This document shows positions 1 through 5,900 of a stretch of DNA of 6,544 nt, piece after piece. The stretch comes from CAYSYN01 sp964447735. Lineage in GTDB: Bacteria > Patescibacteriota > Minisyncoccia > Minisyncoccales > GBS-2. Location of the stretch: assembly GCA_964447735.1 (NCBI GenBank), contig CAYUTJ010000032.1, forward strand, positions 1 through 6,544, given 5' to 3'. Every line of letters begins with the position of its first letter. Position 1 is the first letter of the stretch. Under the pieces are notes generated by a model. The model searched no databases and was not told the origin of the DNA. It saw nothing but the letters and a program-made list of their open reading frames with translations. A program made the translations under genes and the position numbers.

Positions 1-396
1 TTAGAACATATATCAGATTTAAAAATTAGAGTTTTTGGAAGAACAAAAAAAGAACTTTTTGAGAATGCAATGTTGGGAATGTTTGAAGGAGCAAAATACG
101 AAAAATCTGTCGATGTTAAACATCGAGAGATAAAAGTTAAAATTAAAATAAAGTCAGCTGATTTATCTTCTCTTTTGGTTGATTTTTTAAGTGAAATTTT
201 ATATTTAGTTGAAACAAAAAAATTAGTCTTTGAGAAAGTTGAATTTCAAAAATTTACTGAAACTGAAATTGAAACTACTTTAATTGGCTCTCCTTTAAAG
301 AGAATTGGAGTTCAGGTTAAAGGGGTAACCTTTCACGATTTAAATATCCGTAAAGAAAAAAATATTTGGCAAGCTGAAATTTTATTTGACATTTAA
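1..396 (+). CDS. Archease, RtcB activator (5'-truncated by window edge)
   Basis: Archease activates the RNA ligase RtcB by promoting its guanylylation and multiple turnover, so it serves tRNA splicing and RNA repair in the cytoplasm. The frame is open from base 1, and 131 residues are visible. The family is about 140 residues long, so probably only a few N-terminal residues lie upstream. The visible start, LEHISDLKIRVFGRT, matches the archease N-terminal block (usually H-T-A-D, then a short strand and G-x-T). Asp6 and the near-terminal Asp130 in ILFDI match the conserved acidic residues at the two ends of the fold that are involved in metal binding. The segment VKGVTFHDLNI matches the conserved K-A-V-T-[YF]-H block before the last strand. 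An internal ATG at 70 would remove the N-terminal motif and is not the start. The gene directly precedes rtcB, its known partner, but is separated from it by 117 bases with a promoter, so the two may be transcribed separately. Identification is firm. Confidence 0.9.
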   Translation, partial: LEHISDLKIRVFGRTKKELFENAMLGMFEGAKYEKSVDVKHREIKVKIKIKSADLSSLLVDFLSEILYLVETKKLVFEKVEFQKFTETEIETTLIGSPLKRIGVQVKGVTFHDLNIRKEKNIWQAEILFDI

Positions 397-456
397 AAGA
401 AATTTTTTGACTTAGAAACAAAATTTCAGATTTCAGCAACTAATATTTCTTTTTTA

Positions 457-481
457 GGGCATTTTTGTCCCATTTTTATTT
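457..481 (+). terminator. Weak hairpin with T-rich tail after archease
   Basis: GGGCA (457-461) can pair with TG-CCC (466-471) across a TTTT loop with one bulged T, followed by ATTTTTATTT. The stem is only five pairs, so it is weak. Its position 60 bases after the archease stop and just before the rtcB promoter suits an intrinsic terminator. In such AT-rich DNA a chance hairpin is possible. Confidence 0.3.
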
Positions 482-507
482 ACAATTTCGAAAAATTAAA
501 GTAAAAT
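479..507 (+). promoter_or_regulatory. Sigma70-type promoter of rtcB, apparently leaderless
   Basis: TTTACA (479-484) and TAAAAT (502-507) each match five of six bases of the bacterial -35 and -10 consensus, with the optimal 17-base spacer. The -10 box ends six bases before the ATG at 514, so transcription would start at or within a base or so of the start codon. There is no Shine-Dalgarno sequence, which fits a leaderless mRNA. If the host were an archaeon, the AT-rich stretch around 473-488 could instead act as a TATA box for the same start point. This is inferred from sequence only. Confidence 0.55.
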
Positions 508-513
508 GAGTTT

Positions 514-1962
514 ATGATTTCGAAAAAAGATTTTAGAAAAATTTCAGATTATTTGTGGGAAATTCCGAAAGATTTTAGGAAAGATATGAGAGTTCCAGCT
601 AGAATCTATCTTTCAGAAAAAATGTTGGAAGAAGCATTTAGAGATAGATCGATTGAGCAGTTAATCAACGTTGCCACTTTACCTGGAATTCAAAAATATG
701 CTCTAGCTATGCCAGATATGCACGAAGGTTATTCTTCACCGATTGGAGGAGTGGCGGCAATCGATATTAAAGAAGGTATAATTTCTCCTGGAATGCAAGG
801 TTATGACATTAACTGTGGAGTAAGAGTTTTACTTTCTGAGTGGCAAGAAAGAGATTTGAAACCTTATTTGGAAAAATTAGCGAATGAAATCTACAAAGAA
901 GTGCCGTCTGGTCTTGGAAAGGGAAGAAAGCTTAAATTTTCAATTGAAGAGCTAAACAAGATTTTAGAAGGAGGAGTTCCTTATTTGGTAGAAAAAGGAT
1001 ATGGTGAGAAAGAAGATATAGAAAATTGTGAAGGAAATGGGAAATTGCCTTGGGCAGATTTTACAGCTGTTTCTAGAAGAGCAAAAGAAAGAGGTCGAGA
1101 TCAAGTGGGAACTTTAGGTTCTGGAAATCACTTTTTAGAAATTCAAAAAGTAGCTGAGATTTTTAACGAAGAAGTTGCCGAAAAATTTGGACTTTTTAAA
1201 GAACAAGTTGTGATTATGATTCATTGTGGTTCAAGAGGCTTGGGTCATCAAGTTTGTTCTGACTATTTGAGAGAATTTATCCCTTTAATGTACAACAAAT
1301 ATAAAATAAAAGTACCAGATAGAGAATTTGCCTGCGTTCCTTTCGATTCGCCTGAAGGAAAAAGAGCTTTTGCAGCTTCAGGAGCTGCCGCAAATTATGC
1401 TTGGGCAAATAGACAGATGATAACCCATTTTGTAAGAAAAGCCTGGAAGAGTGTTTTGGGAAAAAGCAGTGGAAATTTAGCTTTGCTTTATGATGTAGCT
1501 CACAACATTATTAAAAAAGAAAAGTACAAGATAAATGATAAAGAAATAGAGGTTGCGGTTCATAGAAAAGGAGCAACCAGAGCTTTTCCTCCAGGCTACT
1601 TTGAAATTCCCCAAAAATATCGAGAAGTGGGTCAGCCTGTGATCATTCCAGGATCAATGGGAACCGCTTCTTATATATTAGTCGGTACCAAAGAAGGTAA
1701 AGAGGCTTTCTATTCAACTTGTCATGGTGCAGGGAGGAGGATGTCTCGAAGAGCTGCTATTAGAACTTTATCTGGAAATCAAATAATTAGAGAATTAGAG
1801 AAAAAAGGAATAATGGTAAAATGTTATTCTTTAAGAGGGGTTGCAGAAGAAGCTCCTCAAGCTTATAAAGATGTAGATGAAGTTGTTCAAGTAGTTCATA
1901 AGGCAGGTCTTTCAAAGAAAGTAGCAAAATTAATTCCTTTGGCAGTTATTAAAGGGGAATGA
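514..1962 (+). CDS. rtcB: RtcB, GTP-dependent RNA-splicing ligase
   Basis: RtcB joins RNA ends bearing 2',3'-cyclic phosphate or 3'-phosphate to 5'-OH, using GTP and Mn2+, in tRNA splicing and RNA repair. The protein has 482 residues, close to the archaeal-type length, with no intein. All the signature residues are present: Asp98 and Cys101 in GYDINCGVR, Asn205 and His206 in GTLGSGNHFLE, His237 in HCGSRGLGHQ, His330 in DVAHN, the guanylylated His404 in CHGAGRRMSR, and Lys480 two residues before the end. Spacing agrees almost residue for residue with Pyrococcus RtcB as I recall it. The ATG at 514 is supported because the N-terminal WEIPKDFRKDMRVPARIY matches the start of homologues. The gene sits downstream of archease, its activator, and has its own promoter. 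It ends in TGA, after which the same frame meets TAA within seven codons. Identification is very firm; the physiological RNA substrate is unknown. Confidence 0.97.
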   Translation: MISKKDFRKISDYLWEIPKDFRKDMRVPARIYLSEKMLEEAFRDRSIEQLINVATLPGIQKYALAMPDMHEGYSSPIGGVAAIDIKEGIISPGMQGYDINCGVRVLLSEWQERDLKPYLEKLANEIYKEVPSGLGKGRKLKFSIEELNKILEGGVPYLVEKGYGEKEDIENCEGNGKLPWADFTAVSRRAKERGRDQVGTLGSGNHFLEIQKVAEIFNEEVAEKFGLFKEQVVIMIHCGSRGLGHQVCSDYLREFIPLMYNKYKIKVPDREFACVPFDSPEGKRAFAASGAAANYAWANRQMITHFVRKAWKSVLGKSSGNLALLYDVAHNIIKKEKYKINDKEIEVAVHRKGATRAFPPGYFEIPQKYREVGQPVIIPGSMGTASYILVGTKEGKEAFYSTCHGAGRRMSRRAAIRTLSGNQIIRELEKKGIMVKCYSLRGVAEEAPQAYKDVDEVVQVVHKAGLSKKVAKLIPLAVIKGE

Positions 1963-1963
1963 G

Positions 1964-1998
1964 AAAATTTAAGATTTTAAATTTTAAATTTCAAATTG
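1964..1998. repeat. AT-rich spacer with repeated TTTTAAAT/TTTCAAAT units
   Basis: The gap after rtcB contains degenerate short units (GATTTTAAA, TTTTAAAT, TTTCAAAT) in tandem. Such AAATTT-type spacers are common between genes in AT-rich CPR genomes and give rise to spurious short reading frames rich in Phe, Lys, Ile and Asn. No hairpin with a GC stem and no convincing promoter is seen here. It may be only compositional. Confidence 0.35.
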
Positions 1999-2031
1999 AG
2001 ATGGGAAAAAATTTTTTCGCTTTGGAAAATT

Positions 2032-2190
2032 ATGGCAAAGAGCAGACTTCCCAAATCTGTCAGAAAGTTTATCAGAAAAGAAAAAGCGAGAATTCGCAGA
2101 GAAGTTTTAGATTTGAAAGAACAAGAAAGGTTGATCAAAGAACTTTATCAGAAATTTAAAAAACAATATGAAAATAAAAGAAATTTTTAA
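2032..2190 (+). CDS. Small basic helical protein, function unknown
   Basis: This encodes 52 residues, of which 19 are Lys or Arg. It starts MAKSRLPKSVRKFIRKEKAR and continues as a probable amphipathic helix (roughly residues 8-46), with no Cys, no signal peptide and no membrane segment. The ATG at 2032 is preferred over an in-frame TTG at 1996, because the added residues (MRWEKIFSLWKI) come from the AT-rich spacer and look non-coding. The pattern LPKSVRK-IRKEKARIRRE resembles short hypothetical proteins that I recall from CPR genomes, but I cannot name a family. The gene overlaps the start of the downstream Nif3-like gene by 23 bases, suggesting translational coupling. The high charge would suit binding to nucleic acid or ribosomes; that is only inference. 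Confidence 0.6.
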   Translation: MAKSRLPKSVRKFIRKEKARIRREVLDLKEQERLIKELYQKFKKQYENKRNF

Positions 2191-3121
2191 CCTAGCAATA
2201 AAAATGGGAATGGAGGCTGATTTAAGAGGAAAAAAAGAAGTAGAAAGAATTTTAGAGAGAAAAAGAAAGAAATATGAGAGATTGTCGGAAAAAGAAAAAG
2301 AAGAATTCGATAAAGAAGCTTTAGAAAATCCTTATTTAGATTCTCGGATTTTGAACATTGCTAAAGATAAAGAGATAAAAAGGGTGTTAGTAGGGATTGA
2401 CATTGAACCTGCTGAAATTTTGTTGGCAAAAGAGATTGGAAATATTGATTTGATAATTTCTCATCATCCTTTAGGAAAGGCTTTAGCTCATTTGCACGAT
2501 GTTATGGAAATGCAATGTGACATTTTGAACTTATATGGAGTCCCAATAAATGTTGCTGAAGGATTAATGAAAGAAAGGATTTCAGAAGTTGCTAGGGGAG
2601 TAAATAGGTTGAACCATCAAAGAACAGTAGATTGTGCCAAAATTTTAGGATTTAATTTAATGTGTTTACATACTGTCTGCGATAACTTAGCAGCTAAATT
2701 TTTGAAAGAAAAAATCGAAAAAGAGAATCATTTAATGAGATTAGAAGATTTGATAGAACTTTTGAAAGAAATTCCAGAATACAAAAAAGCAATTGAGCTG
2801 GGTTTACCAGGTCCCAAAATTTTTGTAGGAGAAAAAGAAAGAAGATGTGGAAAGATTGCTATCACTGAAATTACAGGGGGAACTGAAGGCTCTCCAAAAC
2901 TCTATGAAAAAATGGCTATTGCTGGTATTGGAACGGTTGTCGGAATGCATATTTCAGAAGAGCACAAAAAAGAAGCCGAAGCAGCCCATATCAATGTCGT
3001 TATCGCTGGTCACATGAGTTCAGATTCTTTAGGAGTAAATCTTTTTTTAGACGAATTAGAAAAAAGAGGAATTGAGATTATTCCTTGTTCAGGATTAATT
3101 AGAGTTTCTCGTAACAAATAA
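2168..3121 (+). CDS. Nif3-like (YbgI/NGG1p-interacting factor 3) dinuclear metal protein
   Basis: Nif3/DUF34 proteins form ring-like oligomers with a dinuclear metal site. Many are annotated as 'GTP cyclohydrolase 1 type 2', but their true function is unsettled. The 317-residue product shows the family's metal motifs: His99-His100-Pro101 in LIISHHPLGKAL, preceded by GIDIEPAE (residues 77-83), then His168 in CLHTVCDN, and His282 in AGHMSSDSLGVN near the C-terminus. The end, GIEIIPCSGLIRVSR, is typical of a subgroup that I associate with CPR bacteria. The N-terminal 60 residues are a charged helical extension (MKIKEIFNLAIKMGMEADLR) that also fits this subgroup and supports the ATG at 2168. The start overlaps the preceding small gene by 23 bases, and the stop TAA abuts the ATG of the DUF763 gene with no spacer. 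The family assignment is firm; the biochemical role is not. Confidence 0.88.
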   Translation: MKIKEIFNLAIKMGMEADLRGKKEVERILERKRKKYERLSEKEKEEFDKEALENPYLDSRILNIAKDKEIKRVLVGIDIEPAEILLAKEIGNIDLIISHHPLGKALAHLHDVMEMQCDILNLYGVPINVAEGLMKERISEVARGVNRLNHQRTVDCAKILGFNLMCLHTVCDNLAAKFLKEKIEKENHLMRLEDLIELLKEIPEYKKAIELGLPGPKIFVGEKERRCGKIAITEITGGTEGSPKLYEKMAIAGIGTVVGMHISEEHKKEAEAAHINVVIAGHMSSDSLGVNLFLDELEKRGIEIIPCSGLIRVSRNK

Positions 3122-4282
3122 ATGAGAACTGGTATTGCAACAGTTCCTTTAGATTACGGAAAATGTCCTAAATGGTTGTTTGAAAGAATGAAAAGGTTAG
3201 CTAAAGGAATTACTTTAGCTATTGTTGAAGAATTTGGCCCAGAGGAATTTTTAAAACGTCTTTCAGATCCAATTTGGTTTCAATCCTTAGGATGCGTTAT
3301 CGGTTTTGATTGGAATTCTTCAGGGTTAACTACAACGACTTTAGGAGCTTTGAAAGAAGGATTAAGAGGATTGGAAGATGATTTAGGAATTTATATTTGC
3401 GGAGGTAAAGGAAAGACTTCAAGGAGAACACCAAATGAAATTAGAATGGTAGGTTTGACAAGGGGTTTTAATTTTTACGAGAAATTAATTTTCGTTTCAA
3501 AAATTACAGCAAAAGTAGATTCTTGCTTGATTCAAGACGGATTTCAGATCTACCACCATAATATTATATTCACAAAGGATGGGAAATTTACGGTAGTCCA
3601 GCAAGGAATGAATGTAAATTTTCAGAAAGCAAGAAGGTATCACTGGTTTTCTCCAAGAATAAAAAATTTCACTGAAGAACCCCATTCAGGAATAATTTCA
3701 GATTTAAAATTAAGACCTTTAAATTTAGTATCAAGAAAGAGTAGAAAAAATAAAGAAATTTCTCTGGAATTAGTGAGAGAAGAACCGAAAACATTTTTAA
3801 AAGACATTCAGCTAATTTCGGAAAAATCTCATTCCTTGATCAAGCAAAAAAGGTTACCGAATTTTTGCCAGATGGAATTGGAAGACAAAGAATTTCATTA
3901 CCATCCAGTAATTAAAGAAAAATTCAATTTGAAAAGATTGAAAAAAATTGTTGAAAAAGCCCATTTTTTAAAACCTGAAAATTTTGAGAAACTTTTAATG
4001 ACAGAAGGAGTGGGACCCAAAACGATCAGGGCACTCTCTCTTGTTTCAGAAATAATTTATGGAGCAAAACCTTCTTTTGAAGATCCGGCAAGATATTCTT
4101 TTGCTCATGGCGGGAAAGATGGAACTCCCTACAAGGTCGATAAAATTACATTTGATAAAACAATAGAAATAATTGAAAAGGGCATTGAAATTTCTAAAAT
4201 TTCTTTAAAAGAAAAAGAAAAAGCAAAACAAAGACTATGGTTGCAGCAAAAGAGACTCCAAAAAGAAGAAGATTTAAAATAA
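3122..4282 (+). CDS. DUF763 protein with helix-hairpin-helix-like motif
   Basis: This is a 386-residue member of DUF763, a family of unknown function found in archaea and bacteria and usually 370-400 residues long. Recognisable blocks are the N-terminal MRTGIATVPLDYGKCPKWLF, the segment GFDWNSSGLTTTTLGALKEG (61-80), GGKGKTSRRTP (94-104), QDGFQIYHHNIIFTKDG (138-154), and FAHGGKDGTPYKVD (327-340). Residues 292-313, with LLMTEGVGPKTIRALSL at the core, read like a helix-hairpin-helix DNA-binding motif (G-V-G-x-K-T), followed by FEDPARYSFA, which recalls the post-HhH part of DNA glycosylases. The last approximately 25 residues are a charged tail that lies within the 46-base overlap with the next gene. 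The start codon directly follows the Nif3-like stop, so the two are almost certainly co-translated. A nucleic-acid-processing role is inference from the motif; there is no direct proof. Confidence 0.88.
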   Translation: MRTGIATVPLDYGKCPKWLFERMKRLAKGITLAIVEEFGPEEFLKRLSDPIWFQSLGCVIGFDWNSSGLTTTTLGALKEGLRGLEDDLGIYICGGKGKTSRRTPNEIRMVGLTRGFNFYEKLIFVSKITAKVDSCLIQDGFQIYHHNIIFTKDGKFTVVQQGMNVNFQKARRYHWFSPRIKNFTEEPHSGIISDLKLRPLNLVSRKSRKNKEISLELVREEPKTFLKDIQLISEKSHSLIKQKRLPNFCQMELEDKEFHYHPVIKEKFNLKRLKKIVEKAHFLKPENFEKLLMTEGVGPKTIRALSLVSEIIYGAKPSFEDPARYSFAHGGKDGTPYKVDKITFDKTIEIIEKGIEISKISLKEKEKAKQRLWLQQKRLQKEEDLK

Positions 4283-4443
4283 GACAAAAACAAAAAAGAA
4301 GACAAAAGATTAAAAAATTAAAAGCAAAATACTTAAAGGCAAAGACAAAAAAAGAGAAAGAGAGAATAATTGAGAAAATATTAAGAATCGCTCCCCATTA
4401 TCCGATAGAAAACATTTTAAAATTGGATGAATCTCAAAAGTAA
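4237..4443 (+). CDS. Small very basic helical protein, function unknown
   Basis: This encodes 68 residues, of which 26 are Lys or Arg. An Arg/Lys-rich N-terminus (KRRRFKIRQKQKRRQKIKKL) leads into a helix (KYLKAKTKKEKERIIEKILR) and ends in IAPHYPIENIL. The layout 'basic arm, KLRxKYxxAKxxxEKExIxEKIxxIAP' resembles short proteins of the DUF6800 type known from other bacteria, a resemblance I recall but cannot verify here. The only in-frame ATG is at 4237, so the gene overlaps the 3' end of the DUF763 gene by 46 bases in another frame, and its own 3' end overlaps the protease gene by 17 bases. No Shine-Dalgarno sequence is visible, so translation probably depends on coupling to the upstream gene. 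Binding to RNA or ribosomes is plausible from charge alone. Confidence 0.65.
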   Translation: MVAAKETPKRRRFKIRQKQKRRQKIKKLKAKYLKAKTKKEKERIIEKILRIAPHYPIENILKLDESQK

Positions 4444-5278
4444 AAAGCTTCTTTTTTTATTCTTTTTTGAATCCTTTTTATATCTTTTAATCTTTTCTTT
4501 AGCTATTTTCTCAACAAAAAGGGTAGAGAGGGTTTTTAAAGCTCAGAAAATTCCCCCTCCTCCTCAAATCTCAGTTTTAGAGTTTTCTCTTAACATTTTT
4601 TTTGCCACTGTTTTTTTATTATTTGTTATTTGGTTTTTTAAGAAAAAAGAAACAAAGGGAAAAGTTTTTAAAGCAATTTTTTTAATTTCTGTATTTTTGG
4701 GAGGAGTGATGTTGTTGGAAATCTGGATACCAGAGCCCACTCCTTTAATTTTTATTTCTCTCTTTATAATCTGGTGGTTAAAAGATCCTAACGTTTTAAA
4801 TCAAAATTTATTAATTTCTTTAGGAATAGCTGGAGTGGGATGCGTTTTGGGTTTGAGGTTGAAACCAGAAGCTGTTATTTTTCTCCTAATAGCATTTTCA
4901 ATTTATGATTTTATAGCAGTTTATAAAACAAAACACATGGTTAAAATCGCAAAAGAAATGATAGAGCACAAAGCCATTTTAGGAATTGTTATTCCTCAGA
5001 ATTTTTCAGATTTTAAAACAAAACTGGAAATGGCAAAACCTGGAGAAAATTTCGTTGTCTTGGGAGGAGGCGATATTTTATTTCCTTTAATGCTTTCTGT
5101 TTCTTTGATTAAAAATGGAATTTTTCAATCTTTTTTAATTTTTCTTTTTTCTTTAATTGGTCTTTTTCTAAACTTTGTTTTTCTTTTTTCTCAAAAAGAA
5201 AGAAGACCAATTCCAGCTTTGCCTTTAATTTCTCTTTTTTCAATTTTGGGATTTATTTTTTTGAAAATCTTGAAATAA
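4427..5278 (+). CDS. Presenilin/signal-peptide-peptidase-like intramembrane aspartyl protease
   Basis: This is an A22-type protease that cleaves transmembrane helices within the membrane. The 283-residue product is strongly hydrophobic, with about nine membrane segments (roughly 8-29, 52-71, 82-99, 104-118, 127-143, 148-166, 208-226, 232-254 and 262-281). The three hallmarks are all present: Tyr160-Asp161 (SIYDFIAVYKTKHMV), Gly213-x-Gly215-Asp216 (VLGGGDILFPLML), and Pro263-Ala264-Leu265 (PIPALPLI). The spacing resembles archaeal presenilin homologues such as that of Methanoculleus. The cytoplasmic-type loop between the two Asp helices (about 167-207) is short, as in prokaryotic members. The ATG at 4427 overlaps the preceding small gene by 17 bases, which suggests coupling. 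The natural substrate is unknown; clearance of membrane peptides or remnant signal peptides is a guess from the family. Confidence 0.92.
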   Translation: MNLKSKKLLFLFFFESFLYLLIFSLAIFSTKRVERVFKAQKIPPPPQISVLEFSLNIFFATVFLLFVIWFFKKKETKGKVFKAIFLISVFLGGVMLLEIWIPEPTPLIFISLFIIWWLKDPNVLNQNLLISLGIAGVGCVLGLRLKPEAVIFLLIAFSIYDFIAVYKTKHMVKIAKEMIEHKAILGIVIPQNFSDFKTKLEMAKPGENFVVLGGGDILFPLMLSVSLIKNGIFQSFLIFLFSLIGLFLNFVFLFSQKERRPIPALPLISLFSILGFIFLKILK

Positions 5279-5304
5279 AAGCCAAAAATTAGTAAAAAGA
5301 AGCA

Positions 5305-5889
5305 ATGCTTGATAAAGTTGTTAATTTTCTTTTTGAAATTGAAACCTTAAAGAAAATTAAAAGAGCAGGTTGGAAAAGAGTTGGAATTGAAAATCCAGAT
5401 TCAATAGCAGAACATGTATTTTCTACAGCCCAAATTGCCTATATTTTAGCAAAAATGGAAAAAGCTAACGCTTCAAAAGCAGCGTTAATTGCTCTCTTTC
5501 ATGATAACGGAGAAGCAAGAATTGGAGATATAGATTTGGTAGGAAAATTATATTTAAAAAGCGAAAAAGGAGAAGAAAAAGCTTTTTTAGATCAAGTTAA
5601 AAAATTACCGGGCAAAAAGGAAATTCAACAATTCTTTAAAGAATGGAAAGAACAAAAAACAAAAGAAGCAATTATAGCCAGAGATGCTGATCTTTTGGAA
5701 GGAGCAATTCAGGCTAAATTTTATATGGCACAAGGAAATAGATTGCTGAAAATATGGATTAAACATTGGAGTTCAAAATTAAAAACAAAATCAGCAAGAA
5801 AAATTTTAAAAATGATAGAGAAAACAAAAATTGATCAATGGTGGAAAGAAATTCCAGAAATTAAAAAAGAGATTCAAAAATTAAAATAA
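5305..5889 (+). CDS. HD-domain protein, YfbR/HDDC2-like 5'-deoxynucleotidase
   Basis: HD-domain phosphohydrolases of this type (YfbR, human HDDC2) remove phosphate from deoxynucleoside monophosphates. The 194-residue product, about the normal length, has all the metal and catalytic residues: Arg20 and Trp23 near the start, His37 in DSIAEHVFSTA, His66-Asp67 with Glu70 and Asp75 in FHDNGEARIGDI, and Asp127 in ARDADLLEGAIQAK. The spacing of HD, Glu (+3) and Asp (+8) equals that of E. coli YfbR. The C-terminal third is Lys-rich and helical. The gene starts 26 bases after the protease stop, with a weak purine-rich AAAGAAG before the ATG but no true Shine-Dalgarno sequence. It lies just before a sugar-phosphate enzyme, consistent with nucleotide salvage. 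The family is firm; the exact substrate is not known. Confidence 0.88.
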   Translation: MLDKVVNFLFEIETLKKIKRAGWKRVGIENPDSIAEHVFSTAQIAYILAKMEKANASKAALIALFHDNGEARIGDIDLVGKLYLKSEKGEEKAFLDQVKKLPGKKEIQQFFKEWKEQKTKEAIIARDADLLEGAIQAKFYMAQGNRLLKIWIKHWSSKLKTKSARKILKMIEKTKIDQWWKEIPEIKKEIQKLK

Positions 5890-5900
5890 TTTTAAAATTG

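Noticed and set aside
423..436. Tandem ATTTCAG ATTTCAG
   Set aside because: Two 7-base copies only, in AT-rich intergenic DNA; not enough to call an operator.
514..1962. Intein in RtcB
   Set aside because: RtcB genes often host inteins, but the 482-residue length and continuous motifs show none here.
1960..1982. Possible UGA recoding (as in Gracilibacteria/SR1)
   Set aside because: rtcB ends at this TGA exactly where the family ends (Lys480 plus two residues). No in-frame TGA is needed inside any gene.
1959..2159. Reading frame overlapping the end of rtcB and the 52-residue gene
   Set aside because: Its first part translates the AT-rich spacer, and the rest is another frame of the better-looking basic protein. 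No family resemblance.
2168..3121. Annotation as GTP cyclohydrolase I
   Set aside because: This name is widely attached to Nif3-like proteins, but the motifs show only the dinuclear metal site and give no support for that reaction.
3497..3685. Minus-strand reading frame inside the DUF763 gene
   Set aside because: It lies wholly within a well-supported gene and has no recognisable domain.
5305..5889. HD protein as a Cas3-like, toxin or alarmone hydrolase
   Set aside because: There is no helicase, Cas or RelA/SpoT sequence nearby, and the HD, Glu and Asp spacing fits YfbR/HDDC2.
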